A DNA stretch of 64,000 nucleotides, from NCBI GenBank assembly GCA_002729885.1, contig PBUB01000009.1, positions 120,930 to 184,929 of the forward strand, in the 5' to 3' direction. The position numbers and the translations under genes were made by a program. This stretch comes from Spirochaetaceae bacterium (GTDB lineage Bacteria; Spirochaetota; Leptospiria; Leptospirales; Leptonemataceae). This document shows positions 41,886 through 52,913 of this stretch, piece after piece. The notes beneath the pieces are model-generated. The model saw nothing but the letters and a program-made list of their open reading frames with translations. It was not told where the DNA came from and ran no database searches. Position 1 is the stretch's first letter. Every line of letters starts with the position of its first letter.

Positions 41886-42944
41886 ATGTCCGCTGGATTT
41901 TTATTTCAGATGCTTTCCGGAAAGTTCCGGTCCCATTCCATGAGAGAAGAATTGCTGCCCACCGAAGATGGTGAGATCCGGATCGATGTCTATGAGCCGG
42001 GGAGCACCGAAAACTCAACCAGGGCTGCCAGATGTAGAGGAGTCATTCTAACCATCAATGGTCTGGCTCCCCTGGGGAATCGAGATCCCAGGTTTCAGAG
42101 ATTGAATCGGGCTATGGCAGGCATTGGCTATCGTGTTATTTCGCCGTTTATGTCCGATCTCTGCAATTATCGCATAGGAGTTCAAAACATTCGGCAGGTG
42201 CGCAGTTTCATTGAAGCCGTACAAAAGGATGCAGTTCTCTGCCCGGATGGCCATCTAAGCATTTTCGCTCCATCCTTTGCTGGAACCATCAGCCTCATTG
42301 CTGCCACCGATCCAGCTGTGCGGGACGGAATAGACGCCATCTGTGCACTGGGCTCATTTGCCAGCGCTCCCAACGTAATAGAAAGATTGTTTGTGGATTC
42401 GGATGTGGATGAATACGGCCGGTTGATTCTGCTATTGAATTATCTGCATCTGTCCATCGGTCGGAACCCTTCGCTGGAAAAAGCCATTCAGCTGGCCATC
42501 GAAGATAGCTACTTTCACTATCGTAGCCCTGAATTACCCGCCTATCTGCGGAGAATGGATCCCGAGATCCGCATCCTATTTGAGTCTATTCGCTCCAGCG
42601 ATACGGTGCGAAGATTTCACTGGAACGTAATCGAGAACAGGGGGCGAAACATAGGTCAAAATCCAGATGATCTGAGCGCAACAAATGCAAGTGTAATTCA
42701 AAACCTGAAAGCGGCGGTGGCCCTCATTCATGGAAAAGAGGATAAAGTAGTGCCTGCATCGGAATCCAGACAGTTGCATCGCATGCTAAAGAAATCTGGA
42801 AAGGAAGTCAGGCTAACCATCACTCCTCTGCTTTCCCATGGGGATCAAAACAGTGTGCTCGGATCGCTGCATCATGTTCCTGGACTCATCGCAGGCTTTG
42901 GCTTTTTCTTCAAGAAGGCAAAGCGCGTACTATCTCCTGCCTGA
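41886..42944 (+). CDS. Alpha/beta hydrolase-like protein
   Basis: This 352-residue protein has the N-terminal strand GVILTINGLAPLGNRDPRF, a nucleophile-elbow-like segment LSIFAPSFAGTISLIAA and a late AVALIHGKEDKVVPASESR with a histidine in LLSHGDQNS. That order fits an alpha/beta hydrolase, with a serine in the non-canonical elbow APSFAG. An ATG at 41940 is an alternative start. The substrate is unknown. Confidence 0.7.
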   Translation: MSAGFLFQMLSGKFRSHSMREELLPTEDGEIRIDVYEPGSTENSTRAARCRGVILTINGLAPLGNRDPRFQRLNRAMAGIGYRVISPFMSDLCNYRIGVQNIRQVRSFIEAVQKDAVLCPDGHLSIFAPSFAGTISLIAATDPAVRDGIDAICALGSFASAPNVIERLFVDSDVDEYGRLILLLNYLHLSIGRNPSLEKAIQLAIEDSYFHYRSPELPAYLRRMDPEIRILFESIRSSDTVRRFHWNVIENRGRNIGQNPDDLSATNASVIQNLKAAVALIHGKEDKVVPASESRQLHRMLKKSGKEVRLTITPLLSHGDQNSVLGSLHHVPGLIAGFGFFFKKAKRVLSPA

Positions 42945-43044
42945 TGCTGCGAAACCGATCGCTTCATCCGTTCAATAGCTGTATTGTAATTTGAAGTGCT
43001 CCGTCCAGGACCAGATTAGAGTAACTGGATAAGCTCATTGTCTG

Positions 43045-43908
43045 CTAGATGCCGGCTCCGGTTTCCCGATCCGCATCGCTCTGGAATCGTTCCAGACCAT
43101 GGCCGCAGAATTTACAGTACTCTGCGTCTGCATCGTGTCCTTCCTTTGCGCAGGCCGGACAGTGAATGGCCTGTCTACCTGCATTTTGTGCCTGTGCCAG
43201 CTCCACCGAAACAATGCCAGTGGGAACAGCCAGGATGGCATACCCCATGATCATGATAATGCTTGCAATGGTCTGACCCAGCGGTGTGGCCGGTGAGATG
43301 TCTCCGTACCCAACGGTGGTCATGGTTACTATGGCCCAGTAGATACTTCTGGGAATACTGGTGAATCCGGATGCTTCTCCTTCTACGAGATAAAGGATGG
43401 TGCCCGAAATTATGGCTGCATTGATTATGGTAATCAGAAATACAATAATCTTGGGCATGGACGATCGCATCGCATTGTAGAGGAGGTTTGCCTCTCCCAT
43501 GAAGCGAAACAGCTTGAGTATACGAAAGATGCGAAGCAACCGGAGGCCCCGGATAACGATCAAATACTGTGAGCCTGCCATGAAAAGAGCCAGATACGTT
43601 GGTAGTAGAGCAAGAAGATCTACTATTCCAAAGAAACTAAAGATGTAATGGCGGGGATTTCGAAGAGCAAGGATTCGAGCCACGTACTCAACGGTAAAGA
43701 TTGCAGTTAGCACCCATTCAATAATCCTGGTGGTGGCATACAATTCAGGGTCCAGCCCGGTCACACTTTCAAGACTGACAACGCAAATGCTGAGTAGAAT
43801 AATCCCTATTAGAATCAGATCGAAGGCCTTTCCGGAAGGGGTGTTGGAAAGGAAGATAATCTCATAGAGTTTGCTTCTCCAGCTGACCTGATGGGATTCT
43901 TCTTTCAT
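43045..43908 (-). CDS. Voltage-gated K+ channel with C-terminal zinc ribbon
   Basis: This 287-residue protein has six membrane segments, an S4 helix with arginines R120, R123, R126 and R129, and the selectivity filter T198-V-G-Y-G-D203. The cytoplasmic tail has two Cys-x2-Cys pairs (C250/C253 and C265/C268), a zinc-ribbon not usual in KvAP-type channels. It is a single-gene unit. Confidence 0.9.
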   Translation of the reverse strand: MKEESHQVSWRSKLYEIIFLSNTPSGKAFDLILIGIILLSICVVSLESVTGLDPELYATTRIIEWVLTAIFTVEYVARILALRNPRHYIFSFFGIVDLLALLPTYLALFMAGSQYLIVIRGLRLLRIFRILKLFRFMGEANLLYNAMRSSMPKIIVFLITIINAAIISGTILYLVEGEASGFTSIPRSIYWAIVTMTTVGYGDISPATPLGQTIASIIMIMGYAILAVPTGIVSVELAQAQNAGRQAIHCPACAKEGHDADAEYCKFCGHGLERFQSDADRETGAGI

Positions 43909-44016
43909 GGTGGCTCGTTAATTCTCTGTTTGCGATCTAATTATTCGGGCAGGAGGGATTTAATTAACCGCCGCTGTGGCGCGCGGGGCACCACAGCCGG
44001 AAATCAGAAGCAGTAA

Positions 44017-44583
44017 TTATTTCCTGCGCTCATCGTAGAGACGTAGCGCTCGACTGGCTTCTTCTGCATCCACTCCGCCCAGGACGTATTCGGAGGCGGG
44101 AGCCTGAGAGCGGGCTGTCTTACCATCTGTAAAGGTGACTTCGTAGCTTCTAAATCTGGTGGAGTCCCATCCTGGAAGTTCGCTTTCCTGGATTTCTACA
44201 TCACCCCAGGCACCGGATTTGATTTCTCCTTCCAGCTCCGAAATAACAATGTTCTCTTCCAGCGCATCTTTGCCAGCGGACTTGTCGTTGAAGATCTTGT
44301 TTCCTGATTCGTCCAGAGCGAAGAAACTGATGGTGGCCTTGCTGATGGTTTTTCCGGAAATATTCAGAACGGAAAAACGGCGAACTCCATCAACGCTTTC
44401 TTCACCCAGAATGGCAATGGAATGTCCTTTCAATCTGGCTTCTGCGAGAAACAGGGCTGTGCGAGTGGCTGTTTCTGAAGGAGTGCTAACTTCCCCGGTT
44501 TCGCTTCCGCCATTCAGTACCGGTAAATAGGCACATTGTGCCAGCAAAATCAGCGTAACAAAAACTGGTATAATTCGATTCAT
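44017..44583 (-). CDS. Lipoprotein of unknown function
   Basis: From the internal ATG (MNRIIPVF) the protein has 188 residues with a signal peptide and lipobox L-A-Q-C17. A beta-rich region (SVLNISGKTISKATISFFALDE) resembles FxLYD-type domains. The upstream in-frame extension to 44754 overlaps the next gene and lacks export features. Its function is unknown. Confidence 0.7.
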   Translation of the reverse strand: MNRIIPVFVTLILLAQCAYLPVLNGGSETGEVSTPSETATRTALFLAEARLKGHSIAILGEESVDGVRRFSVLNISGKTISKATISFFALDESGNKIFNDKSAGKDALEENIVISELEGEIKSGAWGDVEIQESELPGWDSTRFRSYEVTFTDGKTARSQAPASEYVLGGVDAEEASRALRLYDERRK

Positions 44584-44627
44584 GTATACAGTGAGCCCGC
44601 CGGGGATACTTTTGTAAACAATTTCAT

Positions 44628-45317
44628 TTAATGAAGTCCGTGGCCGGTTCTGGCGGCCTCCGGCGCAGAGCTTACTTTGCCCGAAATGCGAAGAAGGAAC
44701 TTTAGAATGCCGGTACGATCCAGCAGAGGATTCAGCCAGCCGGAGGTAATACAATAGTTAGTCAGATGCGGGGCTCGATGATGAAGCTCATGGTGCGACG
44801 GAGAAAGTATAAGTCCGGATTTTTGGAGCAAACGAATGAAAGGAGAAGGAGTTTCCTGATGCGCCCATTTGTGGATTTGATTCGTTAGAAAAATAAACAC
44901 CAGCGTGGAGTTTACAACAGCTCCCAGAAGAAATGCGATTCGGGGCGAAAACCAGGAGTATAAATAGTGAACTCCAAGAAGTACAGGAATGCAAATCAGA
45001 CAGTTGTTGCCATTGGTCTCCAGAAAGCCATGTCTGGTAATGCCTTTCGGATCTACATGATGATCCCTGAAAGGGTGGATGAGTGCTGGTCCCAGCACCG
45101 GAGTGGTTTCGTTGCCATAGTTATCCGCCAGAAAATGCACGATACCGGAAAGTAGATCCGCGGCCAGATAGGCAAAAACAATGATCAGGCCGCAATAGAG
45201 CAGAAGGAATGGATCCGGATGGGCCTGCCATGAATCCAGCATTCGAAATGCAAGCCATACGCTGAGGGCCAGATAACCCAGAATGGAAAAGGTGTCCAGA
45301 ATTCTGAGATATTTCAT
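44628..45317 (-). CDS. CarF/TMEM189-type desaturase (plasmanylethanolamine desaturase-like)
   Basis: This 229-residue membrane protein has the eight-histidine pattern of the Kua/TMEM189/CarF family: GIVHFLADNYG (H61), FRDHHVDPKGITRHGFLETNGNN (H86, H87, H96), NQIHKWAH (H149, H153) and SPSHHELHH (H175-H180), then YCITSGWLNP. Family members introduce the vinyl-ether bond of plasmalogens using oxygen. Its start overlaps the stop of the cyclase gene upstream (ATGA), so the two are translationally coupled. Confidence 0.88.
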   Translation of the reverse strand: MKYLRILDTFSILGYLALSVWLAFRMLDSWQAHPDPFLLLYCGLIIVFAYLAADLLSGIVHFLADNYGNETTPVLGPALIHPFRDHHVDPKGITRHGFLETNGNNCLICIPVLLGVHYLYSWFSPRIAFLLGAVVNSTLVFIFLTNQIHKWAHQETPSPFIRLLQKSGLILSPSHHELHHRAPHLTNYCITSGWLNPLLDRTGILKFLLRISGKVSSAPEAARTGHGLH

Positions 45318-47158
45318 GAGTATCCTCCCAGCCCCAGAATATCCACGGGCTCGCGACGACCTCGAACCTGCACCGAGCCCAGATCCGTAAGTCTGAATCG
45401 GTGAGCCAATTCCAGAGCGCTGGCTGCCTCTCTGGATACAATGGCCACGCAGCGATGTTGCTGTGTTAGCTTTTCCAGTCGCGACGCTACGTTTACAGAA
45501 TCTGAAATAACAGTACCGTCAATGCGCTTCTGTTCTCCTACCAGCCCCAGGATGCACCGGCCGGTATGAATTCCTACTCCTACTTCAATGGGTCGGTAAT
45601 TCCGCTGATTGCGAAAGGCATTGTACGCAACCAGATTTTCCTGCATATCTATGGCTGCAGAAAGGGCTGCATCGGTTCCGTCCGGAAACAGTGCCATAAA
45701 ACCATCGCCAAGATACTTGTCTATGAAGCCACCATGGTTGCGAATTACTGGTCCCACCCGTTTATAATAGGAATTGATAAAGGCAAAGTTTTCTGCAGGG
45801 GTCATGGATTCAGAAAGGGTAGTGAACTCTCGAATATCGGTGAACATTACAGCGATCTTATCCAGAGCCACTTGATCTCCCAGAGACGTTTGAGTAATAT
45901 CTTCCTGGCCCAGAAGTTGAAGGAAACCTGCGGGCACAAATCTGCGGATGGATTCGTTTGTACGGGCCAGCTCCTGGTTCAACCGCACGAACCGATTGGC
46001 CAGCACACCTGCGATGCCCAGAATGAAAACTGCCAGGCCGATTGGCGTTAATGTGGGCAGATTGGTAAGAGCCTGGGATTGCAATACATCCAGAATCATG
46101 GAGACCAGAAGTGCAATAAATCCAAGAATCATCAGCCGCGCATCGCGCTTTTTCAGGTTGGTGACCAGAATTGCAAAGCAGGCCATCACATAAGGAATCC
46201 AGGACGGCTGTACCAATCTTTGATTCCAGAATTCCCAGTCAGTGGCCCGGTTCGCAAGCAGGATCAGACTCCATGCGATTACCGGAATCAGAATTAATGC
46301 AGTCAGCCCAAAACGAATCCAGCGAAAGGCTCTGTGCGTTGGGCGAAAGAAGGAGTCCAGAAAAAAATAGAAAGTGGGAACCATGCCCATCAGAGAAGCA
46401 TACTGCAATTTCTTCATAGTGGAGAAACCCAGAGGAAGCTCAAACTTCAGCTGCGTGCGAAAGAAATGATAGATTACAAGAAAAACCAGAAACAGGCCAA
46501 AGTACAGATACTCCCTTTCCACTCTGCGCCTGGCAAAAAGAAACAGGAAATACAAAGCCATTACCAGATATGCTGAAAGAAGTGCGATCTGGCCAATCAT
46601 CTCCAGATAGTATTTTTTCCAGATCAAGCTGGAGGGTCCTGCTTCCAGTTGTCCTCTGTAGATTCCCAGTTCATCGTTGTTCTGGTTTCTGACCTGAACC
46701 AGAAGTTCATGGGGCCCGGGGCCCTGGCCCACAGGAAGATCATAAATGCGAATTCTGTCATAGGCCTGGGGTAGCGTCGCATCCCAGTCACCGGTAGAGG
46801 CCATTGGCTTTCCGTTAAAGTACACCTGATCTCGATCGCTGATTTCGCCCAGTCGAATACTGTATTGAATATTCTTTTCCGGTAATGCCAGTCTGAACCG
46901 GTAATAGGCAGAGGAACTGCTGTTACCAATACCTGAATGAATCAGATCCCCTGGAACTTTGATGGATTGCCAGGACGAAATACCGTCCGGGTATCTCTTT
47001 TCCAGAGTGGCTTCTGCAACGTCCACTGTATCCGGTGCAGGACTGATGCTATCTGGAGCCACGCGCCAGAGCGGGCTTTCCGCATTCAATCCTGTCTTTC
47101 CCGAGAAAAGCGAAATCAGCACTGCTGCTACAAGAAGTATGTTATTTCGTCGAACCAA
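45314..47158 (-). CDS. 7TMR-DISM adenylate/guanylate cyclase
   Basis: This 614-residue protein has a signal peptide, an extracellular 7TMR-DISM sensory domain (about 40-180), seven membrane segments (about 190-395) and a class III cyclase domain (about 430-610). The metal-binding aspartates lie in VMFTDIREF and in KYLGDGFMALF, and the end motif is SDSVNVASRLE. The protein turns an external ligand signal into cyclic nucleotide. It is coupled to the CarF-type desaturase gene, an unusual pairing. Confidence 0.88.
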   Translation of the reverse strand: MVRRNNILLVAAVLISLFSGKTGLNAESPLWRVAPDSISPAPDTVDVAEATLEKRYPDGISSWQSIKVPGDLIHSGIGNSSSSAYYRFRLALPEKNIQYSIRLGEISDRDQVYFNGKPMASTGDWDATLPQAYDRIRIYDLPVGQGPGPHELLVQVRNQNNDELGIYRGQLEAGPSSLIWKKYYLEMIGQIALLSAYLVMALYFLFLFARRRVEREYLYFGLFLVFLVIYHFFRTQLKFELPLGFSTMKKLQYASLMGMVPTFYFFLDSFFRPTHRAFRWIRFGLTALILIPVIAWSLILLANRATDWEFWNQRLVQPSWIPYVMACFAILVTNLKKRDARLMILGFIALLVSMILDVLQSQALTNLPTLTPIGLAVFILGIAGVLANRFVRLNQELARTNESIRRFVPAGFLQLLGQEDITQTSLGDQVALDKIAVMFTDIREFTTLSESMTPAENFAFINSYYKRVGPVIRNHGGFIDKYLGDGFMALFPDGTDAALSAAIDMQENLVAYNAFRNQRNYRPIEVGVGIHTGRCILGLVGEQKRIDGTVISDSVNVASRLEKLTQQHRCVAIVSREAASALELAHRFRLTDLGSVQVRGRREPVDILGLGGYS

Positions 47159-47465
47159 AGCCGGGACTCGACTATATAGAAGCGAACCAGGAGTTATCTT
47201 GCAAGCACAATGGCAGAATTTTGAATGAAAGTTAGTGCTGCCGCTTTAAGTTTTCAGGGCAGTTCTTCCGGACCAGGATTTTTGGATTTCCGGCGGATTG
47301 AGCTCAGGTTATTGAAAAAGCTGGATTGGATAATCCCGGAAGCCACAGAAAGCGAAACAGGATTGAAATGCTTTCGGCAGAATGCGTTTTTTTGTCCAGG
47401 CATGAGACTCTGGTCTGAATCTTCAGCCTTCTGGCATTCCAGAAGGCTGAAGAAAGATTAAAGTC
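47159..47465. other. Gene-free stretch with a strong hairpin
   Basis: No supported gene is seen. The stretch holds the cyclase promoter side (minus strand, left end) and the pgk-proximal hairpin at 47421-47452. Confidence 0.45.
47421..47452 (-). terminator. Long hairpin just after pgk
   Basis: CTTCAGCCTTCTGG pairs perfectly with its complement around CATT. It lies 14 bases past the pgk stop. The T-run is missing, so it may be an RNA-stabilising end rather than a classic terminator. Confidence 0.55.
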
Positions 47466-48692
47466 CTATTTTTCGTCCAGGGCTGCCACGCCAGGAAGAG
47501 TCCTTCCTTCCAGTAGCTCCAGGGATGCACCACCACCGGTGGATACATGGGACACCTTATCTTCAAGGTTGGCCTTTTCTACGGCGGCTGCTGAATCTCC
47601 GCCGCCTATGATTGTTGTGGCACCGGATTCTGTGGCTCTGGCCAGTGCCCCTGCTACGGCAAAAGTGCCTACAGCGGTTTCATCCATTTCGAACACTCCC
47701 ATCGGTCCGTTCCAGATTATGGTCTTGCATCCGGAGAGTATGCCAGAGAATTCTTCGATGGTTTTTGGACCTATATCCAGGCCAATGGCACTGGCTGTCA
47801 TATCGCTTACCTGGATTGTATCCAGTTTTCCTGCCCTCATTTCTTCCGGATTAAAAGCATCGCTGATCACCGTATCTACAGGGAGTACCAGTTTGCTTCC
47901 TGCTTTTTCCAGCAATCGCTTGGCCAGTTCCACTTTATCCGCTTCTACCAGGGATTTTCCTGTTTCCATGCCCTTGGCTTTGAAGAAGGTAAACATCATG
48001 GCTCCGCCGATGAGCAGTTTATCTACAATGGGCAGCAGGTTTTCAATTACATCGATTTTTCCTGAGATCTTCGCCCCACCAATAATAGCAGCGTAGGGTC
48101 TGGCCGGATCCGTAATGGCTCCTCCCAGATAGACAAGTTCATCCCGCAGAAGCAATCCGCATACTGCAGGCCGCAGATAATCCGCTACACCGGCGGTAGA
48201 ACTATGTGCACGATGGGCTGTGCCGAACGCATCGTTAACGTAGATTTCGCCCAGTTTGGCCAGGGACTTTGCAAGCTCCGGATCGTTCTTTTCCTCTCCG
48301 GCATGGAAGCGAACATTCTCAAGAAGCAGAATCTCCCCTTCTTTGACATGCTGAGCCATCTTCTCCGCTTCGGGTCCGATGCTTTCGCTGCAGAATTCTA
48401 CGTTTATCTCTTTTCCCAGCTCTTCTCTCAGTAAAGCGCTCAGTGCCTCCTTAACAGGCTCCAATGAAAACTCGGGCTTAACCTGACCTTTCGGGCGGCC
48501 CAGGTGGCTCATCAGGATGATCTTCGCGCCATTTTCAATCAGGTATCTTAACGTCGGTAGAGTGGCTCGTAATCGCTTATCGTTGGTGACCTTACCTGAC
48601 TTGACCGGTACATTAAAATCCACGCGAACCAGAGTTCGTTTGGATTTAACGTCTACATCCTCTATGGTTTTTCTTGCAAATCCTGCCATCAT
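47466..48692 (-). CDS. pgk: Phosphoglycerate kinase
   Basis: This glycolytic enzyme moves phosphate from 1,3-bisphosphoglycerate to ADP. The 408-residue protein shows the family motifs RVDFNVP near the start, LMSHLGRPKG, GGAKISGKIDVIENLL and, near the end, TIIGGGDSAAAVEK and STGGGASLELLEG. Length is normal. Two adjacent ATG codons follow GAGAGG; the second (48689) has slightly better spacing. It follows gap on the same strand, separated by a terminator. Confidence 0.98.
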   Translation of the reverse strand: MMAGFARKTIEDVDVKSKRTLVRVDFNVPVKSGKVTNDKRLRATLPTLRYLIENGAKIILMSHLGRPKGQVKPEFSLEPVKEALSALLREELGKEINVEFCSESIGPEAEKMAQHVKEGEILLLENVRFHAGEEKNDPELAKSLAKLGEIYVNDAFGTAHRAHSSTAGVADYLRPAVCGLLLRDELVYLGGAITDPARPYAAIIGGAKISGKIDVIENLLPIVDKLLIGGAMMFTFFKAKGMETGKSLVEADKVELAKRLLEKAGSKLVLPVDTVISDAFNPEEMRAGKLDTIQVSDMTASAIGLDIGPKTIEEFSGILSGCKTIIWNGPMGVFEMDETAVGTFAVAGALARATESGATTIIGGGDSAAAVEKANLEDKVSHVSTGGGASLELLEGRTLPGVAALDEK

Positions 48693-48854
48693 GTCCTCTC
48701 AATTATTAGTTCTCATTCGTCCCATCATCGTTCTGATTCCTGGGTCGAGTCTCTCAATTTACTATTAACATCGTTTCGCTTTCTTCGTAGAGTTGCCCGA
48801 TTGCTCCCGGTATCCTTCTAATTTTTCGCCGGTCCCGGGCCACACGAGCCGAGA

Positions 48855-48890
48855 AAATAAAAAGCCCGGAGCTAGCCCCGGGCTTTTCTA
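48855..48890 (-). terminator. Terminator after gap
   Basis: AAAAGCCCGG (48860-48869) pairs with CCGGGCTTTT (48878-48887). On the minus strand TTATTTT follows. It separates gap from pgk and may allow partial read-through. Confidence 0.8.
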
Positions 48891-48909
48891 CGAAAATGGG
48901 GCCAGTAGC

Positions 48910-49905
<996 letters not shown>

Positions 49906-49946
49906 TTATTCCTCCTGAATTTGAATACGAATGACTGCGATTTCTG

Positions 49947-50378
49947 TTATCTAACAACAGTTACGCTACAGGGTGCATGATGAACCACTCGATCCGAAAC
50001 AGATCCCAGCAGGAATCGGCCCAGAACTCCCAGTCCACGGCTGCCAATCATAATTAGATCGAAGTTTCCTTCCTCCGCTATTTTGCAGATGGTTTCTGCG
50101 GCGTAGCCTTCTTCCACTTTTCTTTCCCAGGGAACGTTGGTACTGTCCAGAGGGGTATGAATTTTTTCGAATCTCTGTTCTGCTACCCACTGGACCCGGT
50201 TGGCACCGGCAGGAGCGGCTTCGTAGTAACCGGGCAGAGGGCCGAACTCTTCTATTACTTCAAGCACGGTAACACTGGCGCCGGCGGCTTCTGCCATGGC
50301 CAGGCCCATCTCCAGAGCCTTTTTTGAGGTATCGGATCCATCCACAGGGATCAGGATTTTCTTAATGAAGCGTTTCAT
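49947..50378 (-). CDS. Universal stress protein (UspA family)
   Basis: From the ATG after GTGGAGG the protein has 143 residues. It has the start [18 protein letters not shown] and the ATP-binding motif [24 protein letters not shown], so it is an ATP-binding type. It is upstream of gap on the same strand and may be co-transcribed with the glycolytic genes. Confidence 0.93.
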   Translation of the reverse strand: MKRFIKKILIPVDGSDTSKKALEMGLAMAEAAGASVTVLEVIEEFGPLPGYYEAAPAGANRVQWVAEQRFEKIHTPLDSTNVPWERKVEEGYAAETICKIAEEGNFDLIMIGSRGLGVLGRFLLGSVSDRVVHHAPCSVTVVR

Positions 50379-50477
50379 GGTAGGCCTCCACATTGCAGAT
50401 TCCGTTTCTGTAGAAAAGTAGAAATTGAAATCCTTTTTCGCTTTCGATCTTGAGTCCGTGTCGCAGTATGACCCGGT

Positions 50478-50927
50478 TTGGCACCGATTAGCTGGACAGC
50501 TCTGTATCTAGGTAGCTTGATTCTCTCTCAGCTACTGATTCATACCGCCTTTCTTTTTTCGCTCCTTCGAGCGGAAGCACCCGCTTATCTATTTTTTCAG
50601 ATTCTGGGAATGTATGTCATGGTTCCTGCTACCCTGGGCCTGGGTTGGGGATTCAAGATGGCCAGAAAGGACTCGCTGCGGGACTGTATGTCCTTTACCC
50701 TGCCGGCCGGATTGCTGGGAGGAGCTCTGGGGTTCCTTCTCTATCTGCTATTTCCGGGAGTTCCCGGCTCCATGGATCTTTCCTTTCTGATCTGGGTGCT
50801 GGTTTTTATGGTATCCTTTGCTCTATTTCTTCTGAGTCGGCAGCTCTTTCGTCGACATCAGCATCTAAAGAATGGTGCTCGATCCCGCTCTCGGTCGACT
50901 CCGGGGGCCGCAGGGGCCGATCAATGA
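50478..50927 (+). CDS. Small membrane protein of unknown function
   Basis: This 149-residue protein has four hydrophobic segments and a basic C-terminal tail. The start used is TTG at 50478; no ribosome site is clear and the true start may differ. A seven-codon reading frame (ATGACCCGG...) overlaps it. I do not recognise the family. It is divergent from the universal stress gene. Confidence 0.55.
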   Translation: MAPISWTALYLGSLILSQLLIHTAFLFSLLRAEAPAYLFFQILGMYVMVPATLGLGWGFKMARKDSLRDCMSFTLPAGLLGGALGFLLYLLFPGVPGSMDLSFLIWVLVFMVSFALFLLSRQLFRRHQHLKNGARSRSRSTPGAAGADQ

Positions 50928-51020
50928 AGCCTCGTTTCCGGCAAATTGGCGCAATGCATTTTTTTCATCGCTCCTGCATTTGAGTTTACTTATTCAATTG
51001 GACTCTTCCTTTTCGAATCT

Positions 51021-51713
51021 GTGACAGCTACAATTGACTGGTCCGGCCACATCTCGGCCCTGGAGGGCAGGGGATTCTTTGTCCTGGAGAATTTCCTGGA
51101 GGATGGGTATTGTAACCGTCTGATCCAGGATTTTGATCGCCGACGGGAGCTGGGAGAATTCCAGGATGCCGGTGTGGGGGCTTCCGCCGAGGTGCAAAAG
51201 AAAATCCGGCAAAGCGAATTGATATGGCTGGATCCGGAAGATCCGCCGGACGCATTCGGCCAGTTGCTTTCGTTTATCGAAGAGCTTCAGTCCCGATTAA
51301 ATCAACAATACTATATGGGACTCAAGGACTGGGAAGCTTTCTATTCGGTGTATCGTCCAGGTAGTTATTATCGCCGTCACATAGATAACTTTAGAGGGAA
51401 GAATCGAAGAATCATAACATTCATTCTCTATCTAAATCAAAACTGGGAAAAACAGAAAGGAGGCCAGCTTCGCATCTACTGGGATCCAGGGAAGGCCAGT
51501 CCTTCCAGCAATCCCGGGGCGTCCGGTATACCGGAATCCAGGAAGGAAATTATTGTTTCCAGTGAAAATGATGTGCTGAAATGGCAGGAATGCTATCTCG
51601 ATATTGAGCCCGTGGCAGGCCGACTGGTCGTATTCTATGCACCGGAACTGGAGCATGAAGTACTGCCCTGTTTTTCCGATCGATATTGTATTACAGGTTG
51701 GCTTCGCCGATAG
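51021..51713 (+). CDS. 2-oxoglutarate/Fe(II)-dependent oxygenase, prolyl-hydroxylase-like
   Basis: From GTG at 51021 the protein has 230 residues. The iron ligands are H120-x-D122 in RRHIDN and a later His in ELEHEVLP, and the 2-oxoglutarate arginine is near the C-terminus (GWLRR or DRYC). It resembles the P4Hc/PKHD-type oxygenases, which hydroxylate proline or other residues in proteins. The open frame continues to a TTG at 50946. Its substrate is unknown. Confidence 0.8.
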   Translation: MTATIDWSGHISALEGRGFFVLENFLEDGYCNRLIQDFDRRRELGEFQDAGVGASAEVQKKIRQSELIWLDPEDPPDAFGQLLSFIEELQSRLNQQYYMGLKDWEAFYSVYRPGSYYRRHIDNFRGKNRRIITFILYLNQNWEKQKGGQLRIYWDPGKASPSSNPGASGIPESRKEIIVSSENDVLKWQECYLDIEPVAGRLVVFYAPELEHEVLPCFSDRYCITGWLRR

Positions 51714-51839
51714 CCATTTCGCTTTGTCCCGGGTATCAGGCCTTGCGATGGTCGCTAAGGTCTCCCGGTCCCATGAATAAATCTCCGAATCTGATTATAG
51801 GTCTTGAAGTTTCACTTTTATGATTCTTCGCTACGCCGA

Positions 51840-52832
51840 TCACACCTGGCCATGGTCTCGATTCCCGGGGGAAGGGAATAGTTCCAGAACGCGACAATCC
51901 TTTTCCAGAGCATTGGGTATTTCTTTCGCCGATGGAATACTTGTTTCGAGCAACGGATAGCGAACATTTAGATCGCCAATTATCTCTGCGGCCTCTGAAT
52001 CGCTCACTGGATGGGCTTCATCGTTTTTGGACATTATGGTTGCAAAGTCCATTTCTCCCGGTCTTTGAATGTAATAAAGGCTCTTTCCCTGGAAAACGGA
52101 CGTTTGCCAGAGATTGTGCAGAAACTGCTCTGCAGAAATGCTACGCGGCCAGTGGCTCTGGTCTTCCTCTGCATCAAGAAAATCAAAGAAAAATACTGCA
52201 TTTCTTTGCGACAGGGTAAATGCAGAAATGGAATAGTGAATGATATCGAATCGCTCGCCAAGAAATACAATGGTCTTGCTCATTAGCTTCTTGTAGAAGA
52301 ACTCGGAGAATCCAGTGGGCTTGCCGGCCTTCTCTCTTACTTCCTGGAGGCGAAAGGCCATATTTTCGTGAGCCGCCGCTTTTCTAATAATAAATCTGCG
52401 ACGACGAACGCCCAGGGCAAGACCAAATGTAACTATAAGATCTACGAAGCCGTGTACACTCAGCGCGTATGGGATTGCATCTTTCCAGAATACCCGACTG
52501 TATTCCATAGAGTCGATCCGTATATTACTCTGTACCGCTGCGGCCAGATTCTCGGGACCGGCAAAGAAGAGCATGAGTACCAGACCTGTAAATATTAACC
52601 AAAGGGCTATGGGATCCAGGATGCGAAATCGGCTATTGGGACGTACCGATTCCACGGCAGGAATCAGGCCTGCAAGCACCGACGTTACAAAGAAAAGTGC
52701 AATCTGACCGGTGGATGTCAGTGGCCGAAAGAGAGGCAAAAAGAAAGCTGAAAATGGGAGAATGGTTCCCAGAATGAAATAGGCCGGTCGCACAAATACA
52801 GGGAGCCATGTACCGGGCATGCGGTCATTCAT
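51840..52832 (-). CDS. Membrane protein with a soluble C-terminal domain, unknown function
   Basis: From MNDRMPGTW the protein has 330 residues: about four or five membrane segments (about 10-165) followed by a cytoplasmic domain of about 160 residues with no motif I know. It is divergent from the exported protein at 52914, with about 80 bases between starts. An upstream ATG at 52919 would overlap that gene's start. Confidence 0.65.
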   Translation of the reverse strand: MNDRMPGTWLPVFVRPAYFILGTILPFSAFFLPLFRPLTSTGQIALFFVTSVLAGLIPAVESVRPNSRFRILDPIALWLIFTGLVLMLFFAGPENLAAAVQSNIRIDSMEYSRVFWKDAIPYALSVHGFVDLIVTFGLALGVRRRRFIIRKAAAHENMAFRLQEVREKAGKPTGFSEFFYKKLMSKTIVFLGERFDIIHYSISAFTLSQRNAVFFFDFLDAEEDQSHWPRSISAEQFLHNLWQTSVFQGKSLYYIQRPGEMDFATIMSKNDEAHPVSDSEAAEIIGDLNVRYPLLETSIPSAKEIPNALEKDCRVLELFPSPGNRDHGQV

Positions 52833-52913
52833 TTTCCCCGGGTGAATCAGCTTCGGCCAGACGCAAAGGCTCGAAAACGGTTTACGCGGCAGTCCAGAGA
52901 GAGAAAACGAAGC

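Noticed and set aside
47225..47461. A 78-codon frame between the cyclase and pgk
   Set aside because: It runs into the pgk-proximal hairpin, with no ribosome site and no recognisable motif.
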